This document shows positions 1-9,912 of a DNA stretch of 64,000 nucleotides, one piece after another. This DNA comes from Rhopalosiphum padi (lineage: Eukaryota > Arthropoda > Insecta > Hemiptera > Aphididae): positions 14,322,001-14,386,000 of the forward strand of contig NC_083600.1 in assembly GCF_020882245.1 (NCBI RefSeq), read 5' to 3'. Made by a program: the position numbers and the translations under genes. The stretch's first letter is position 1. The number at the start of each line of letters is the position of its first letter. A model generated the notes under the pieces. The model was not told where the DNA came from. It saw only the letters and a list, made by a program, of their open reading frames with translations, and did no database searches.

Positions 1-163
1 GTTAGTGTTATAGGCTAACAGAATCATTTTTTCGTATACAATGATGTACGATGCACCCATCATTTAATTCAAATTTCACTTCAACTACTCGACACCTACT
101 GTGTATAACAGAGCGATACCCATTTACCTATATTTTATGATATGTTTTTATGTAGATACTCAC

Positions 164-258
164 TCATCGTTTTCTTCGTGTCCTTCAACCGTTAGCTTGT
201 TGTTAATTTTCAGAACCTCATTGGTGGCCACGTTTCCAATATTAAAATTAAATTCCAT
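164..258 (-). CDS. First coding exon of a second alpha-tubulin N-acetyltransferase paralogue, running off the left edge
   Basis: On the minus strand an ATG at 258 opens 31 codons plus two bases and ends at a strong donor (GA|GTGAGT, donor at 163). The peptide starts MEFNFNIGN and contains VLKINNKLTVEGHEEND. It aligns with the first coding exon of the complete Atat gene at 12259-12168 (MQFKFDSHN, VLKIDNTMTAEGYEKNY), which has the same phase-2 donor, and with the family N-terminus (vertebrate ATAT1 begins MEFPFDVD). A short 5' UTR may begin at the acceptor-like TTAG before position 280. All later exons, including the catalytic ones, lie beyond the window, so whether this paralogue is intact cannot be judged. 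It is divergent from tail-only gene A (start 1473); the two starts are about 1.2 kb apart. Confidence 0.8.
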
Positions 259-1472
259 CTTCGTCTCGTCAATTGTGAGCCTAACGGATAGACGTGAATA
301 CAATAAATAAAAAAAAAATGGAGTAATTGTTTATAACCCAAAAATGGTACACAATATTCTTCTCAGCGATCGTCGTCTTTGATTATTCGATATTTAGGAA
401 TGATGATGTTTTCGAGAGAGCAAAATTCACAATGAGTGAAAAGTGAAAATCTGAAACGATAGGTAAATGTATTTTTCAATGGCGGACATTGGCCGTTGTG
501 ACTTGTGGGGCCCGAGCAGACAGGCTGTTGACGGGACCGACAAGAAAATATCAGGTAACCTCCACTCCGAATTGAGTTCCGAAGACCAGAATATCAATAA
601 GTACCAACTACACACATACGCCACACAACACTTCCCAACACTTTGGGCGTTTTCGTAAAGATGAAATTGGAATATTGGATAAAATGTGGTAACATTTTTT
701 CCATGGAAATGGGTTTCCGTTTTCCGCGTACCCGTGTCTCGGACGGCTGCAAGCTGAAACCCTGCAGGTGTAGAGATGCAAGGTACAGATGTGTATAATA
801 AATATTAATAATAACAATAAGACTGTTTTGAATTGTACAAGACTTATTGAAAATATTATTATTATAATCTTTGTGCTTTGAAAATTGGAGCTTTCCCGAC
901 ATAGCTGCGGGTTACTTATAATTACATAAATACGTCACGCTATTATAGCGTTCGACATTTCGACGATGATGTCCTTGAGCCGTACGGCGTGCAGTGATCA
1001 GTGGAAATTTCAAATTATATTACTATGGTTAATTGTTTTGAAAATAAAGTATCACATACATATTTTAGTCTAAAATCGTACACAAATTTGATTCTACAAA
1101 GTAAAAACTGCAGAAAGCAGATGGCACTATGGTAGTCACCGGTCTGCACTTAATCGGTCGGTGGGGTAGGTCGGAAACGCGTTCAAGGTCAGTGCGCGTC
1201 GTCGTCACCCTCTACGCTCGGCTCTCGTCGTAAATAACAAAACAAGTGATGACAACAAACTACAAAGTACAAACCGAGAATAGCAGACGTCGTCAGGAAA
1301 TTGAAAACCTCGAAACAACAACAAATTAGACTCGTCGTTCGTGAGTCATCAGTCATCATACGCCCACGGCTTACTAAAACGTCTACGACAATACGTTGTA
1401 AGATTAAAGTAATAATACGTCTTGTTGGGATTTTGGAAATTTTGCCAAAAACACTACAGGAAACATTGCAAT
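259..1472. promoter_or_regulatory. Shared upstream region between the left-edge Atat paralogue (-) and tail-only gene A (+)
   Basis: This is the intergenic space between two divergently oriented starts (258 minus, 1473 plus), so it must hold the promoter and 5' UTR of both. The stretch 1140-1300 is richer in CG than its surroundings and is the best candidate for gene A's core promoter and leader. No TATA box or start site could be fixed. The open frames at 427-624, 467-658 and 594-902 show no recognisable protein signature. Confidence 0.4.
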
Positions 1473-2400
1473 ATGGACTTCAACGGGCAAACTGACGAGT
1501 GAGTTGTTTATTATACTATATTTCCTTATTTACTATAACATGATTATTATGTGACAGTTGCCCCGTTGTCCGGTGGCCATTTTCTTGTTGAAGCTCTTTT
1601 CGAATTTATTTAATTATTATATCTATCCAGTATGCGTTTTATAAAAAACGTAAAATAATGAGTAAAAGATTTTTAAACCTAATTGATATTAAATAGCCTT
1701 TGATTAAAATTACCTATGTTGAAATTCTAGACATATATTTTTCTTTTGTTATGTTACCAGTAGAAAACAAAATATTATTCTTACAGTTAAATTTCAATAA
1801 TATATTATGTTTTCTATTATTGTATAGGTATATTATTAATCACATTGAGTCATTTTTTTACCGGTTCAATTAACTAATTTGTTTTTTTTTTTTAATGATT
1901 CCTATTGATATTCAAGGATTTATTGCTTGAACTGGATGTATTGTTTGCATTTTTTTAATAAGCAAGGTACATTTTGAACAAGTTATAAATATTTTTTTAT
2001 TGTTATTTAAAATTTATACAGGTTATCGCCAAACAAAAATGAGGGAAATCACGGTCGGCATGATGCTCACAAACATCATGACACAATGGGTGAAGTGAGT
2101 AGTTAAATAATTTATATTTTAAATATTTATGAAAATAATACATATTTTTTCTATTAGATTGTACAAGGCCAAGAGTTTCCGAACAATGTGAAGAATAGTT
2201 TTGTTGATTCGTTAGTAACTATTACCACCTACGTTTCTATAAATTAGTTTAAATTATTTTTAAAAATTTTTATTTTTTTATGAAGGGTTGATAATCATGT
2301 GAAAGAAGTAAATCCACATTCTGAAAGCTTGGGCACACATCAAATTGGCAAGGATGGAAACTGTGTAGAACGAGACCTTTTACCTCACAGCACCACTTAA
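1473..2400 (+). CDS. Tail-only ATAT-derived small gene A (88 aa, four exons)
   Basis: Coding exons are 1473-1498, 2022-2094, 2158-2210 and 2286-2400; intron phases are 2, 0 and 2, and all introns are GT/AG. The joined frame is open from MDFNGQTDE to a TAA at 2398-2400 (267 nt). The exons correspond one-to-one to exons 5-8 of the complete Atat gene on the minus strand: the second carries GRHDAHKHHDTMGE (GRHGAHKHHDSMGE in Atat), the third IVQGQEFPNNVKN, the fourth VNPHSESLGTHQIGK and VERDLLPHSTT. No acetyltransferase core exon is present upstream on this strand. The protein is hydrophilic and histidine-rich, with no signal peptide or membrane segment visible. Function is unknown. It could be a new small protein, a regulator of ATAT, or a decaying duplicate whose frame has survived. 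The maintained frame and splice sites argue for a gene; expression is not shown. Confidence 0.72.
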
Positions 2401-2700
2401 TATATTTTAACAACATACCTATATTATTCATATTCCACATTAATATTTCATGAGCAAATTGTATACTTTTTTTTTCTTAAAGATATTTACAATCTATTGA
2501 AAATATTTAGATGCACTTTTTAATATTTTACTTAAAAAAATTTATTGGTACACCATAATGCATATTTATCTCATTAAACTCATTTTTAACTATTAAAAGT
2601 TATTTATTATTTCATTTTAACCTTACCTTAAAATTTTATAGTAGCCTAACTATAAATTAAAACTAAAATATAGAAGACTAAAACCAGTGCTTGAACTAAA

Positions 2701-3124
2701 CTTTAATCCAGTGGCGCAACCAGGGGGTGGGGGTTCCCCGGGTCCGGACCCCCCCCCCTTGAACCGCGTCGCATCTTTCTGAAATATAAAATAAATTACT
2801 TGAGAAATACCACATCAGAAAGAAGACTCAATGGGTTAGCTGCTCTCAATGTCCACTACGAAGTCGATGTAACACTTGAGGAAGTAATAAATCATTTAAG
2901 CAGTACAAAACATCGCTTAGATTTAATTTTATAAACTCTACAACATTGTACATACTTACCTTTATTTTTTACATTTAACTATCATTCAATTTTACATTAT
3001 AATTAAATATTTACATTAAACAAACAATGAAATAATAATTAAATTTGCATGTTAATTTAAAATAATTATATTTTTAGACCCCCCCCCCCTTTAAAAAAAT
3101 CCTGGTTGCGCCACTGCTTTAATC
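2701..3124 (+). mobile_element. Non-autonomous hAT element with transposase C-terminal remnant and perfect 8-bp target-site duplication
   Basis: The element proper is 2709-3116 (408 bp). Its ends form an inverted repeat, CAGTGGCGCAACCAGG at the left and CCTGGTTGCGCCACTG at the right. It is flanked by identical 8-bp copies of CTTTAATC (2701-2708 and 3117-3124), the target-site length expected of hAT transposons. Long C runs lie just inside both ends (about 2748-2758 and 3079-3089). Inside, 2797-2934 encodes a fragment including SERRLNGLAALNVHYEVDV and EEVINHLSS before a stop. This resembles the C-terminal dimerisation region of hAT/ZMYM-like transposases (the 'RL.GLALL.IH' motif). It lies 0.3 kb downstream of gene A. 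Confidence 0.9.
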
Positions 3125-3888
3125 AACATTTTTAAAATGTTTGTTGTTGATTTCATTTAAGAATCTGCAGTAAATCTACAATAAAAATAATATTCCTTTG
3201 TGGAAATCAACAATAATATTTCTCTAAAACAGGTTTCTGTTGGCATTTCTATCAAGACAATAAGTATGTGGTTTGTTAAGCAATATCACAGATTATCACA
3301 GAACTAGTGCTTGTAGAAAAAAAATAGTAGATTAGCAATTTTGTCTTATTTTATATTTATATTATTTTAGGATCAAATAATAATTAATAATATTATTGAA
3401 ACAAATTTAAACTATGTACTACCTATATAGTACATAGGTATAGGTATAGTACCTACAAACTACGACCTACCTAATAGTCAGTAATAGATACATCATAAAT
3501 GTACTCCCAATGAAATTAATTAACTAAACGGATACAATTACAAATGAATAATTTTTTTTTATTTTACACAATAATATATACAATCTGTACAATTTTGCAC
3601 AATTAGCATATTTGATAAGGGTTACAATAATACACGAGTACGTGAGTAAGAAGCCACCCACTAGTGGACAAATGAATAATAATATAACAATCTATGTGAT
3701 CAGTAAATTAGAAAATAGTTTAAAATAAAAGTACATACATGAAAATGTAGTCAGTTCAGTTGTGCTATACATACACTAAGGCACAATCAAATTGGTAGGT
3801 ACTATGAAGCATCCTATATATTAGTTGATTCAGATTGTAAATTTGTAACTATATACTGTAAAATGGCGTGGGATATATAACAGTACTG

Positions 3889-4435
3889 GATTTATTCATA
3901 GGCGTGCGCAGATCTAAATTTCGGGGGGGGGGGGGGGGGGGGTGCCTACAATTTTTTCGGGCCCTCTTAACAAACATGTACATATTTTAATAAATTTTAA
4001 TGCACGAATAAACATTACTTACATTATATCACATATCAAATCAATCAATGGTATTACTAGTACCAACTACCAAGTAATATAATATTTCATTAGATATAGT
4101 TGGATCTAAAATCTATTTTTAAGATAATTGCAATATTTATTTATTATTTTTACTTTTGTAGTCAATGACATCTAGCTGTTATAATCATCATAATTTTTAA
4201 ATTTTATCACGCAAATTTAAAATATTTTATGTTGTATTAATTTTTTTATCCCGAAACATAATTTTTTTTTTACGACATATTTTAGAAAAATTACCATTTT
4301 TATTCTAGTAACATTAGTCAAATTACGGACTCATATAATATATGCTATAGGACTTAAATTTTAGGGCCCCAATTACATGTCGGGGGGTGCCCAGGCACAC
4401 CCGGAACCCCCCGTGCGCACGTCTATGGATTTATT
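3889..4435. mobile_element. Second hAT-type MITE with 8-bp target-site duplication
   Basis: The element is 3897-4427 (531 bp). The left end CATAGGCGTGCGCAGA and the reverse complement of the right end, CATAGACGTGCGCACG, are imperfect inverted repeats. It is flanked by direct 8-bp copies of GATTTATT (3889-3896, 4428-4435). A run of about 20 G at 3923-3942 follows the left end, and a shorter G/C-rich stretch lies inside the right end. The interior is AT-rich with no transposase frame. Confidence 0.87.
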
Positions 4436-4959
4436 ATTATATGGATTAGGTTATGTTCAAACTCTTGTAGCTTAGAAAAAGTTTAAAAAATATATATAAT
4501 GGAGGATGGTGTGCAATAAAACAATTTTTTTGTTCAACAGACCCAACCTTGAGTTGTTAGCTTTGATGTTAGAGTGAATTTATCTATAATCAAACTAAGC
4601 TTAAATACTTTATTTTGTACCAACAGTAAATTAATTGATCTATTTTAAATTTTTATTTAATACCTACTCATTTGTACTATACTGATGCTTTCATCAGGTT
4701 AAGTAAGTTAGTCATTAATCAGCAAATTCACAATTATATTTAAATTAATGTATCATCTATTAATATTTAAAAAACATAATTGTAGTTTAATATTTCACTA
4801 TATCCTATACTTTTTAAAATTGCATTAGAATCAGTGGTTAGAGGACTGTCTGACATTAATGTAGGGATTAGAGTATTTGACTACAAAATAAAAAGATTAA
4901 TTTAATGCATATGTGAACGATATAGTGTTAATTAGCAAAATAAAGAAGGAGGTTAAGAC

Positions 4960-5600
4960 TATAGCACAATTAGTCGTAGAGAGAAGCAAATTCATGGGGC
5001 TAATAATCAACAAATAAAATAAAATATATGATATTGTCGTGCAAAAACTATAATCATTTATGTTTAGCATTAGCAGTGAACGTAATTCCTTTTAAAAGAG
5101 TAATTACATTAAAATACCTTAAGTGGAACTAAGTATAGATAGAGATAATCATAGAGAAATCCAACAAAGAATAAATATAGCTAACTGATGCTTCTTAGCC
5201 TCTAAAAACAAGGTAATGATACGCTTATTTTCTTTATATGCAAGTGAAATATGGACAACAAGTATTATTTAAAAGGAGTCCTTCAACAGGATATTTGACA
5301 AAAAAAAAAAATCATGTAACGAACCCGTGGAAATAACGGACCAATTTGGAGCTTGAACTTTCTAGTAACACTGAAGCGCAAGCGTACTAGCTGGACAGGA
5401 CATATATGGAGAACACAAGATCAGGCAATCCAAGAGGCGAAAAAATGGATCCCAGGTGAAAAGAGGTAACTAGGATAGCCATGACGGAAATGGGCAGACA
5501 GAATTAGGAGTGACAGCTAGGAGTTATCAACGGCGGAGAACTTGCTAATGACAGAGAATCATGGAGGGAAGTAAGGGTCTAAATGGCCTATGTACTATGT
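4960..5600 (+). pseudogene. Decayed non-LTR retrotransposon (LINE) ORF2, C-terminal part
   Basis: Broken frames on the plus strand show the end of a LINE reverse transcriptase. One piece includes KVMIRLFSLYASEIWTTS around 5210-5265, resembling the 'l..YG.E.W' block. A second, from 5371, includes LKRKRTSWTGHIWRTQDQAI and, after stops, RKWADRIRSD, matching the '..W.GHv.R....' and 'RW.DrI..D' blocks of many LINE C-termini. Several in-frame stops (near 5466, 5475, 5481 and 5514) show it is dead. The family within LINEs cannot be fixed. Confidence 0.75.
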
Positions 5601-6206
5601 TAATCCAAATAAAGATAAAAAAGTAATATTAAATCAATAATTTTTTTAAGATTTACAAATCTTTATCTTACATTTGACAGACGACCTATAAATCATTTTA
5701 TCTAAAAGAGTATTTTGTAGATTTTAGAACATTGTTAATTTGTTGTAAAAATGTGTGAATGTTACATAATAAATTAAGTGTATGTATTCAGTTATTTTTT
5801 ACTTCAGAAAAATAATAATAATAAAAAGATTAAAGAAGATAACTCAAAGAATTGATATAAAGCTTTCTTTATTTAGTTTTTGTTGTTTAGGCTTGTTGAG
5901 ATATAACAGGAAGAGTTAGAAAATAATAAACTATAAACTATAAATTATAATATATTTTTATTACTGAAAGTTTAAAATAAATTCTCAAGACTGCAGTGTA
6001 TAAAAAAAATACTATATGTTAAAATATGAAAATCAGTAAGAATATTAGTCTTAATGATAAATATTATATTTTAAAGCAAAAAAAAAAAAAATTAATAAAT
6101 AAAAAAAAGTGCACCCAAAATGTAAACCTTATATTGTGCATTTAATTTTTTTTCTAGAATATATCTGGAATAATAAGTTTAAAGCATTGATAGATTATTT
6201 AAGTTA

Positions 6207-7375
6207 TTATGTAGAGCTGTGATGATATTTAAGGTCTCGTTCCACACAGTTTCCATACTTGTCAATTTGATAAGTACCCAAGCTTTCAGAATGTGGGTTT
6301 ACTTCTTTCACGTGATTATCAACCCTAAAAAACAATTAAAAATTAAAAAAAAATCTAAATTAATTTATAGAAATTTAATAGTTACTAACAAATCAACATG
6401 ATTGTTTTTCACATTATCAGGAAGTCCTTGTCCTTGAGCTTGTACAATCTAATAGAAACATTACAGTTTATTTTCACAAATATCTTAAATTTATAAATTG
6501 TTAAACTAAACTTACTTCTCCCATTGTATCATGATGTTTGTGAGCATCATGCCGTCCGTGTAGTGTCTCATCTTTGTTTGGTGATGTTCTATAAAAATTA
6601 AAAATAATACATTAAAAAAAAAAATATAACTTATGAGATAGGTATTTGTATTCAGTTGAAAAATACATTTTAAATGATAATAAATTATAGAAAAAAGAAC
6701 AAATTAGTATATTAATGAACTAGGAAGGTAAAATATGGTAATAAATAGGTATTAGTCGTATACTGTTATAATGTTATATGGTTAAATAATAGGAAAAAAT
6801 CAATATTTTATGTCATAAACCAATAACACTACTATACTACACTAAGTATTTATACTTACACTACTTGTATTGAAAAAAGTCATTATTTCTTAGCCAAATA
6901 TTTCAATGTGAATTTTTAACATATAGATATATTATATATAGAAAAATTAGCTGCAATTTATCTATGTAGGTATATTTAAAAATTAATTAGAAAGGTATAA
7001 CACATTTTGATATTAAATTAATTTCATACAATAAAAGTATCTATGCTCTACACATATATAACATACCGATATGTTCCAATTTTGGAAAATTACGTGGGTT
7101 TGTCTTTTTTTCGCATCACCATGAAAAGTCGGAGGTAATATCTGTCCCATGTACCGTTTCAAATAAATAACAATAGGTACCTAACTACACCTGTAAAAAC
7201 GTTTTTGTAACATCTAACTAGACTAACAAATAATCGAAAATCGTCCAGAAAAAATGGCCACCGATGACAGATCTTCAACACTAGTAAGTGTTATATAATT
7301 ATAATAATAATTTAAAAAGCCATGTTACATAATAAAAAAAACAACTTACTTGTCGTTCTGCCCGCCGGTATTCAT
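6207..7375 (-). CDS. Tail-only ATAT-derived small gene B (91 aa, four exons)
   Basis: Minus-strand coding exons are 7375-7350, 6588-6516, 6448-6390 and 6324-6207; intron phases 2, 0 and 2 equal those of gene A and of exons 5-8 of the complete Atat gene. The joined frame (276 nt) is open from MNTGGQNDK to a TAA ending at 6207. The second exon holds GRHDAHKHHDTMGE, the third IVQAQGQGLPDNVKNNHVD, the fourth VNPHSESLGTYQIDK and VERDLKYHHSST. The last seven residues are the same as in the complete Atat protein, whereas gene A has diverged there. The last exon is very similar to that of gene A, so A and B are each other's closest relatives here. No core exons lie upstream between 7376 and 9912. The gene converges on gene A. 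Function is unknown; products, if made, would lack acetyltransferase activity. Confidence 0.74.
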
Positions 7376-9193
7376 GTTTCGATTATTGTTGAATATTTTG
7401 GTAAATACTTGTCTTGACAAGAAGTAAAAACTTCAATTTTATCTCACACGAATTACAATTTACAAACGGCAAAGACTTGCTATTAGGTACTATATGACAA
7501 ATATTCAAGACTAGTGAGTAGCGACTGCAGACTATTAGAAAAGTGGGAACAGTATATTTGACTCACTGGAGCGTCTGGATCAGGTTGCAGTGTAGCCGTA
7601 AAGCCGTAAAGGACTATATACCTATAAAGTGCCAAGCTGTAGCTTGAATTATGATGGTCAACAAGGGATGGGCGTCTATGACCTTGACGCGTTTTTCCTA
7701 ACGATGCTTGGGTTTGATAGTTGGTAACTCGTAGTCATCATTGCTTGTTTACGATGAGCACCGAGGGCTGCCGACCTCGGATGCGTTCGATATTTTGATC
7801 CACAGCGTTCCGGCGGTTGATGAGGACGAGGAACCGACTGATCACAGGTTGTCGAAGAGACCGACAAGAAAATAAACGGTGGGCAATCGGGTCACTCTGA
7901 AGTCTCTAATAGTATTCTACATATTCTGTCGAGAATAATTTTTTTCAATCAACCAACCGTACGAATTCATATTAAACAGGAAATACCTTTCGTTAAGTTT
8001 TCACACCGTTGGAGTGAAATGGGTACGATAATTTTATACCTTGCAAGTCGAGATGATTGTATTTGAAAAACTATTTCGATTAAATATTATAACTTGTTCA
8101 TTCTAGTGAATCGAGTTTATTGATTTATTTAGTCTAACTCGGTTTCAGAGATAGCGGTACGCAGTCATTGTGCCTGGTTGGATTAAATGAGAGAAAATCA
8201 TTATTTTAAAGATTATAAAGTACAAATTGTATACCGTCTTCACTCTGCAGTGCTCGACTTGGCAAAATTAAAGTAGAGGGACTGTTTAATTTTTTAAAAA
8301 GAGCGTACTCATTATTTATTTAAAGTTATTGAGTTGTGGGGGTTATGCCCCCAAGCCCTACAATACCCCTCTTTAAATCATTTAAGAAATATTTATAAAT
8401 AATCAATTAGAAAAAAAAAGTTATATAAGACATAGGTAATTATACTGTACGTCTGTACCAGTTATATGTATTATATTTAGAAATAATAATAAAACATACT
8501 TTGTACAAACTACAAGTATAATATTATAATGAAATATGAATGAATAAATGTTTTGTTTTTCACTTTTAAAAAGCCCCTATCAGGCATCGTGTCGCATTCA
8601 TTTTTTTTCGTCCCAATTTCTTAAAGTTTTTAACTATCATATAAATACATTTTTCCTCTTAAAGGACAAATCTACGTATTTAAAGTTATGACAAGCGGAG
8701 TAACCCCGTACCACTCCACTCCACAAATCTAAACTTTAAATACTTATAAGTTATAATTCAAACTATTCGCCGTAATTCGATTTTTTTGTATCAAAATACT
8801 CAAAAAATTATTCTGTTTTGGAATATGAAATTAAAACTATGTTTTCATTCAAAAAGGTAAAAAACTTAAAAAAATAAAAGGATAAAAAATATTTAAAAAT
8901 ATAATTTTTTAATAAAAACATTGTTTTTTTAACAACTTGAAACTATATAAAAAAATGTTTTCAAAACCATGAATACTTTTTGAAATAATGAGTGGTTCAT
9001 GATAAAAGAATCACTCTGTATATATATATTATATATATGCATAGAACATTCGAAAACACTAAACACTAGTGTAAGAATAACCAAGTAACTTTTTAACACA
9101 CAGGAAGTATATTAAAGGCACATATTTGTATATTACACACATAGTTATAGTTCCCATAGGTAACTGCATTTATTTAGTACCTACTATTATATA
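7376..9193. other. Non-coding region upstream of gene B
   Basis: Holds the presumed promoter and leader of gene B (minus strand). 7560-7900 is less AT-rich than its surroundings and is the best promoter candidate. A minus-strand open frame at 7676-7867 has no recognisable features and is not called. The stretch 8640-9015, ending in a CACTCTGTATATAT-type word, looks like a degenerate repeat related to the family described at 15.8, 54.3 and 59.8 kb. No gene seen. Confidence 0.45.
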
Positions 9194-9645
9194 CTATAGG
9201 TATGGCAAAACAAAACTATGCAACTTACGTCTTACATAAATGAGATTTATTTTATTAAATTCAGTACATCATGTCGTTTTAAACAATAAGCATTAGAAAA
9301 TGACATTCCCCCGATGATAAGATAAAACGTGCACTCACCTGATTTGAGCATTTATGACTTTTTTCTGTGGGGTTACCTGAAAGAAAATATTTTTAAAACT
9401 TGACTTCATACATTAGAAGAACTCAATAATCAAATTTGGGAGGAAATAGCTGCTTCTAATATGTGCAAAAACTTCAAAATTTGCCTTCAACTACTGAGGG
9501 TCATCTTCTGATGTCATTTTCAAAATTTAATGTATAAAGTGGTATGATGTAACAAATAAAATAAAATAAACCTCATTTCTGTAAGTTGCATAGTTTTTTT
9601 TAATAGCCTTTTAAAACTGCACAGTCTGTTTTGCCAAACCCTGTG
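9194..9645 (+). mobile_element. Internally deleted mariner-like element with dead transposase fragment
   Basis: The ends carry imperfect inverted repeats: GGTATGGCAAAACA near 9199 against GGTTTGGCAAAACA as the reverse complement near 9640. A second inverted pair lies inside (AAACTATGCAACTTAC near 9214, and its complement near 9590). TA dinucleotides flank both ends (9192-9193, 9646-9647). About 9336-9500 encodes a broken C-terminal transposase piece containing HSPDLSIYDFFLWGYLKE, followed by a stop and LHTLEELNNQI. 'SPDL...DFFLWG' is the signature around the last catalytic aspartate of mariner/Tc1 DDE/D transposases. Only a few hundred bases remain, so it is non-autonomous. Confidence 0.8.
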
Positions 9646-9912
9646 TAATAGATTTGGTGCATTCTACAACTTAACATGTTTATTATGTTATAGTTTTATC
9701 TTTTAAGCAATATTTATAGTCTAATTGAGTACAAAAGAACATTAAAACAAGTAATCAAAAATAATTAATGTATTATTAGTCTATTAGCTACAGCTACAAT
9801 GAAATGGACATATTCAAACTATTAAAATATTTTCAGATACTGGCATATAATTGAACAATAAATTCTTTCAGTTATAATAAGTAATTTGAATTCAAAGCAA
9901 TAGTTTTTTACA

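Noticed and set aside
500..7880. Shared 16-mer GACCGACAAGAAAATA at about 537 and about 7859 with weaker flanking similarity, suggesting duplicated upstream regions of the left-edge paralogue and gene B
   Set aside because: A 16-base match is not rare by chance in 64 kb and the flanks are too diverged to be convincing without an alignment.
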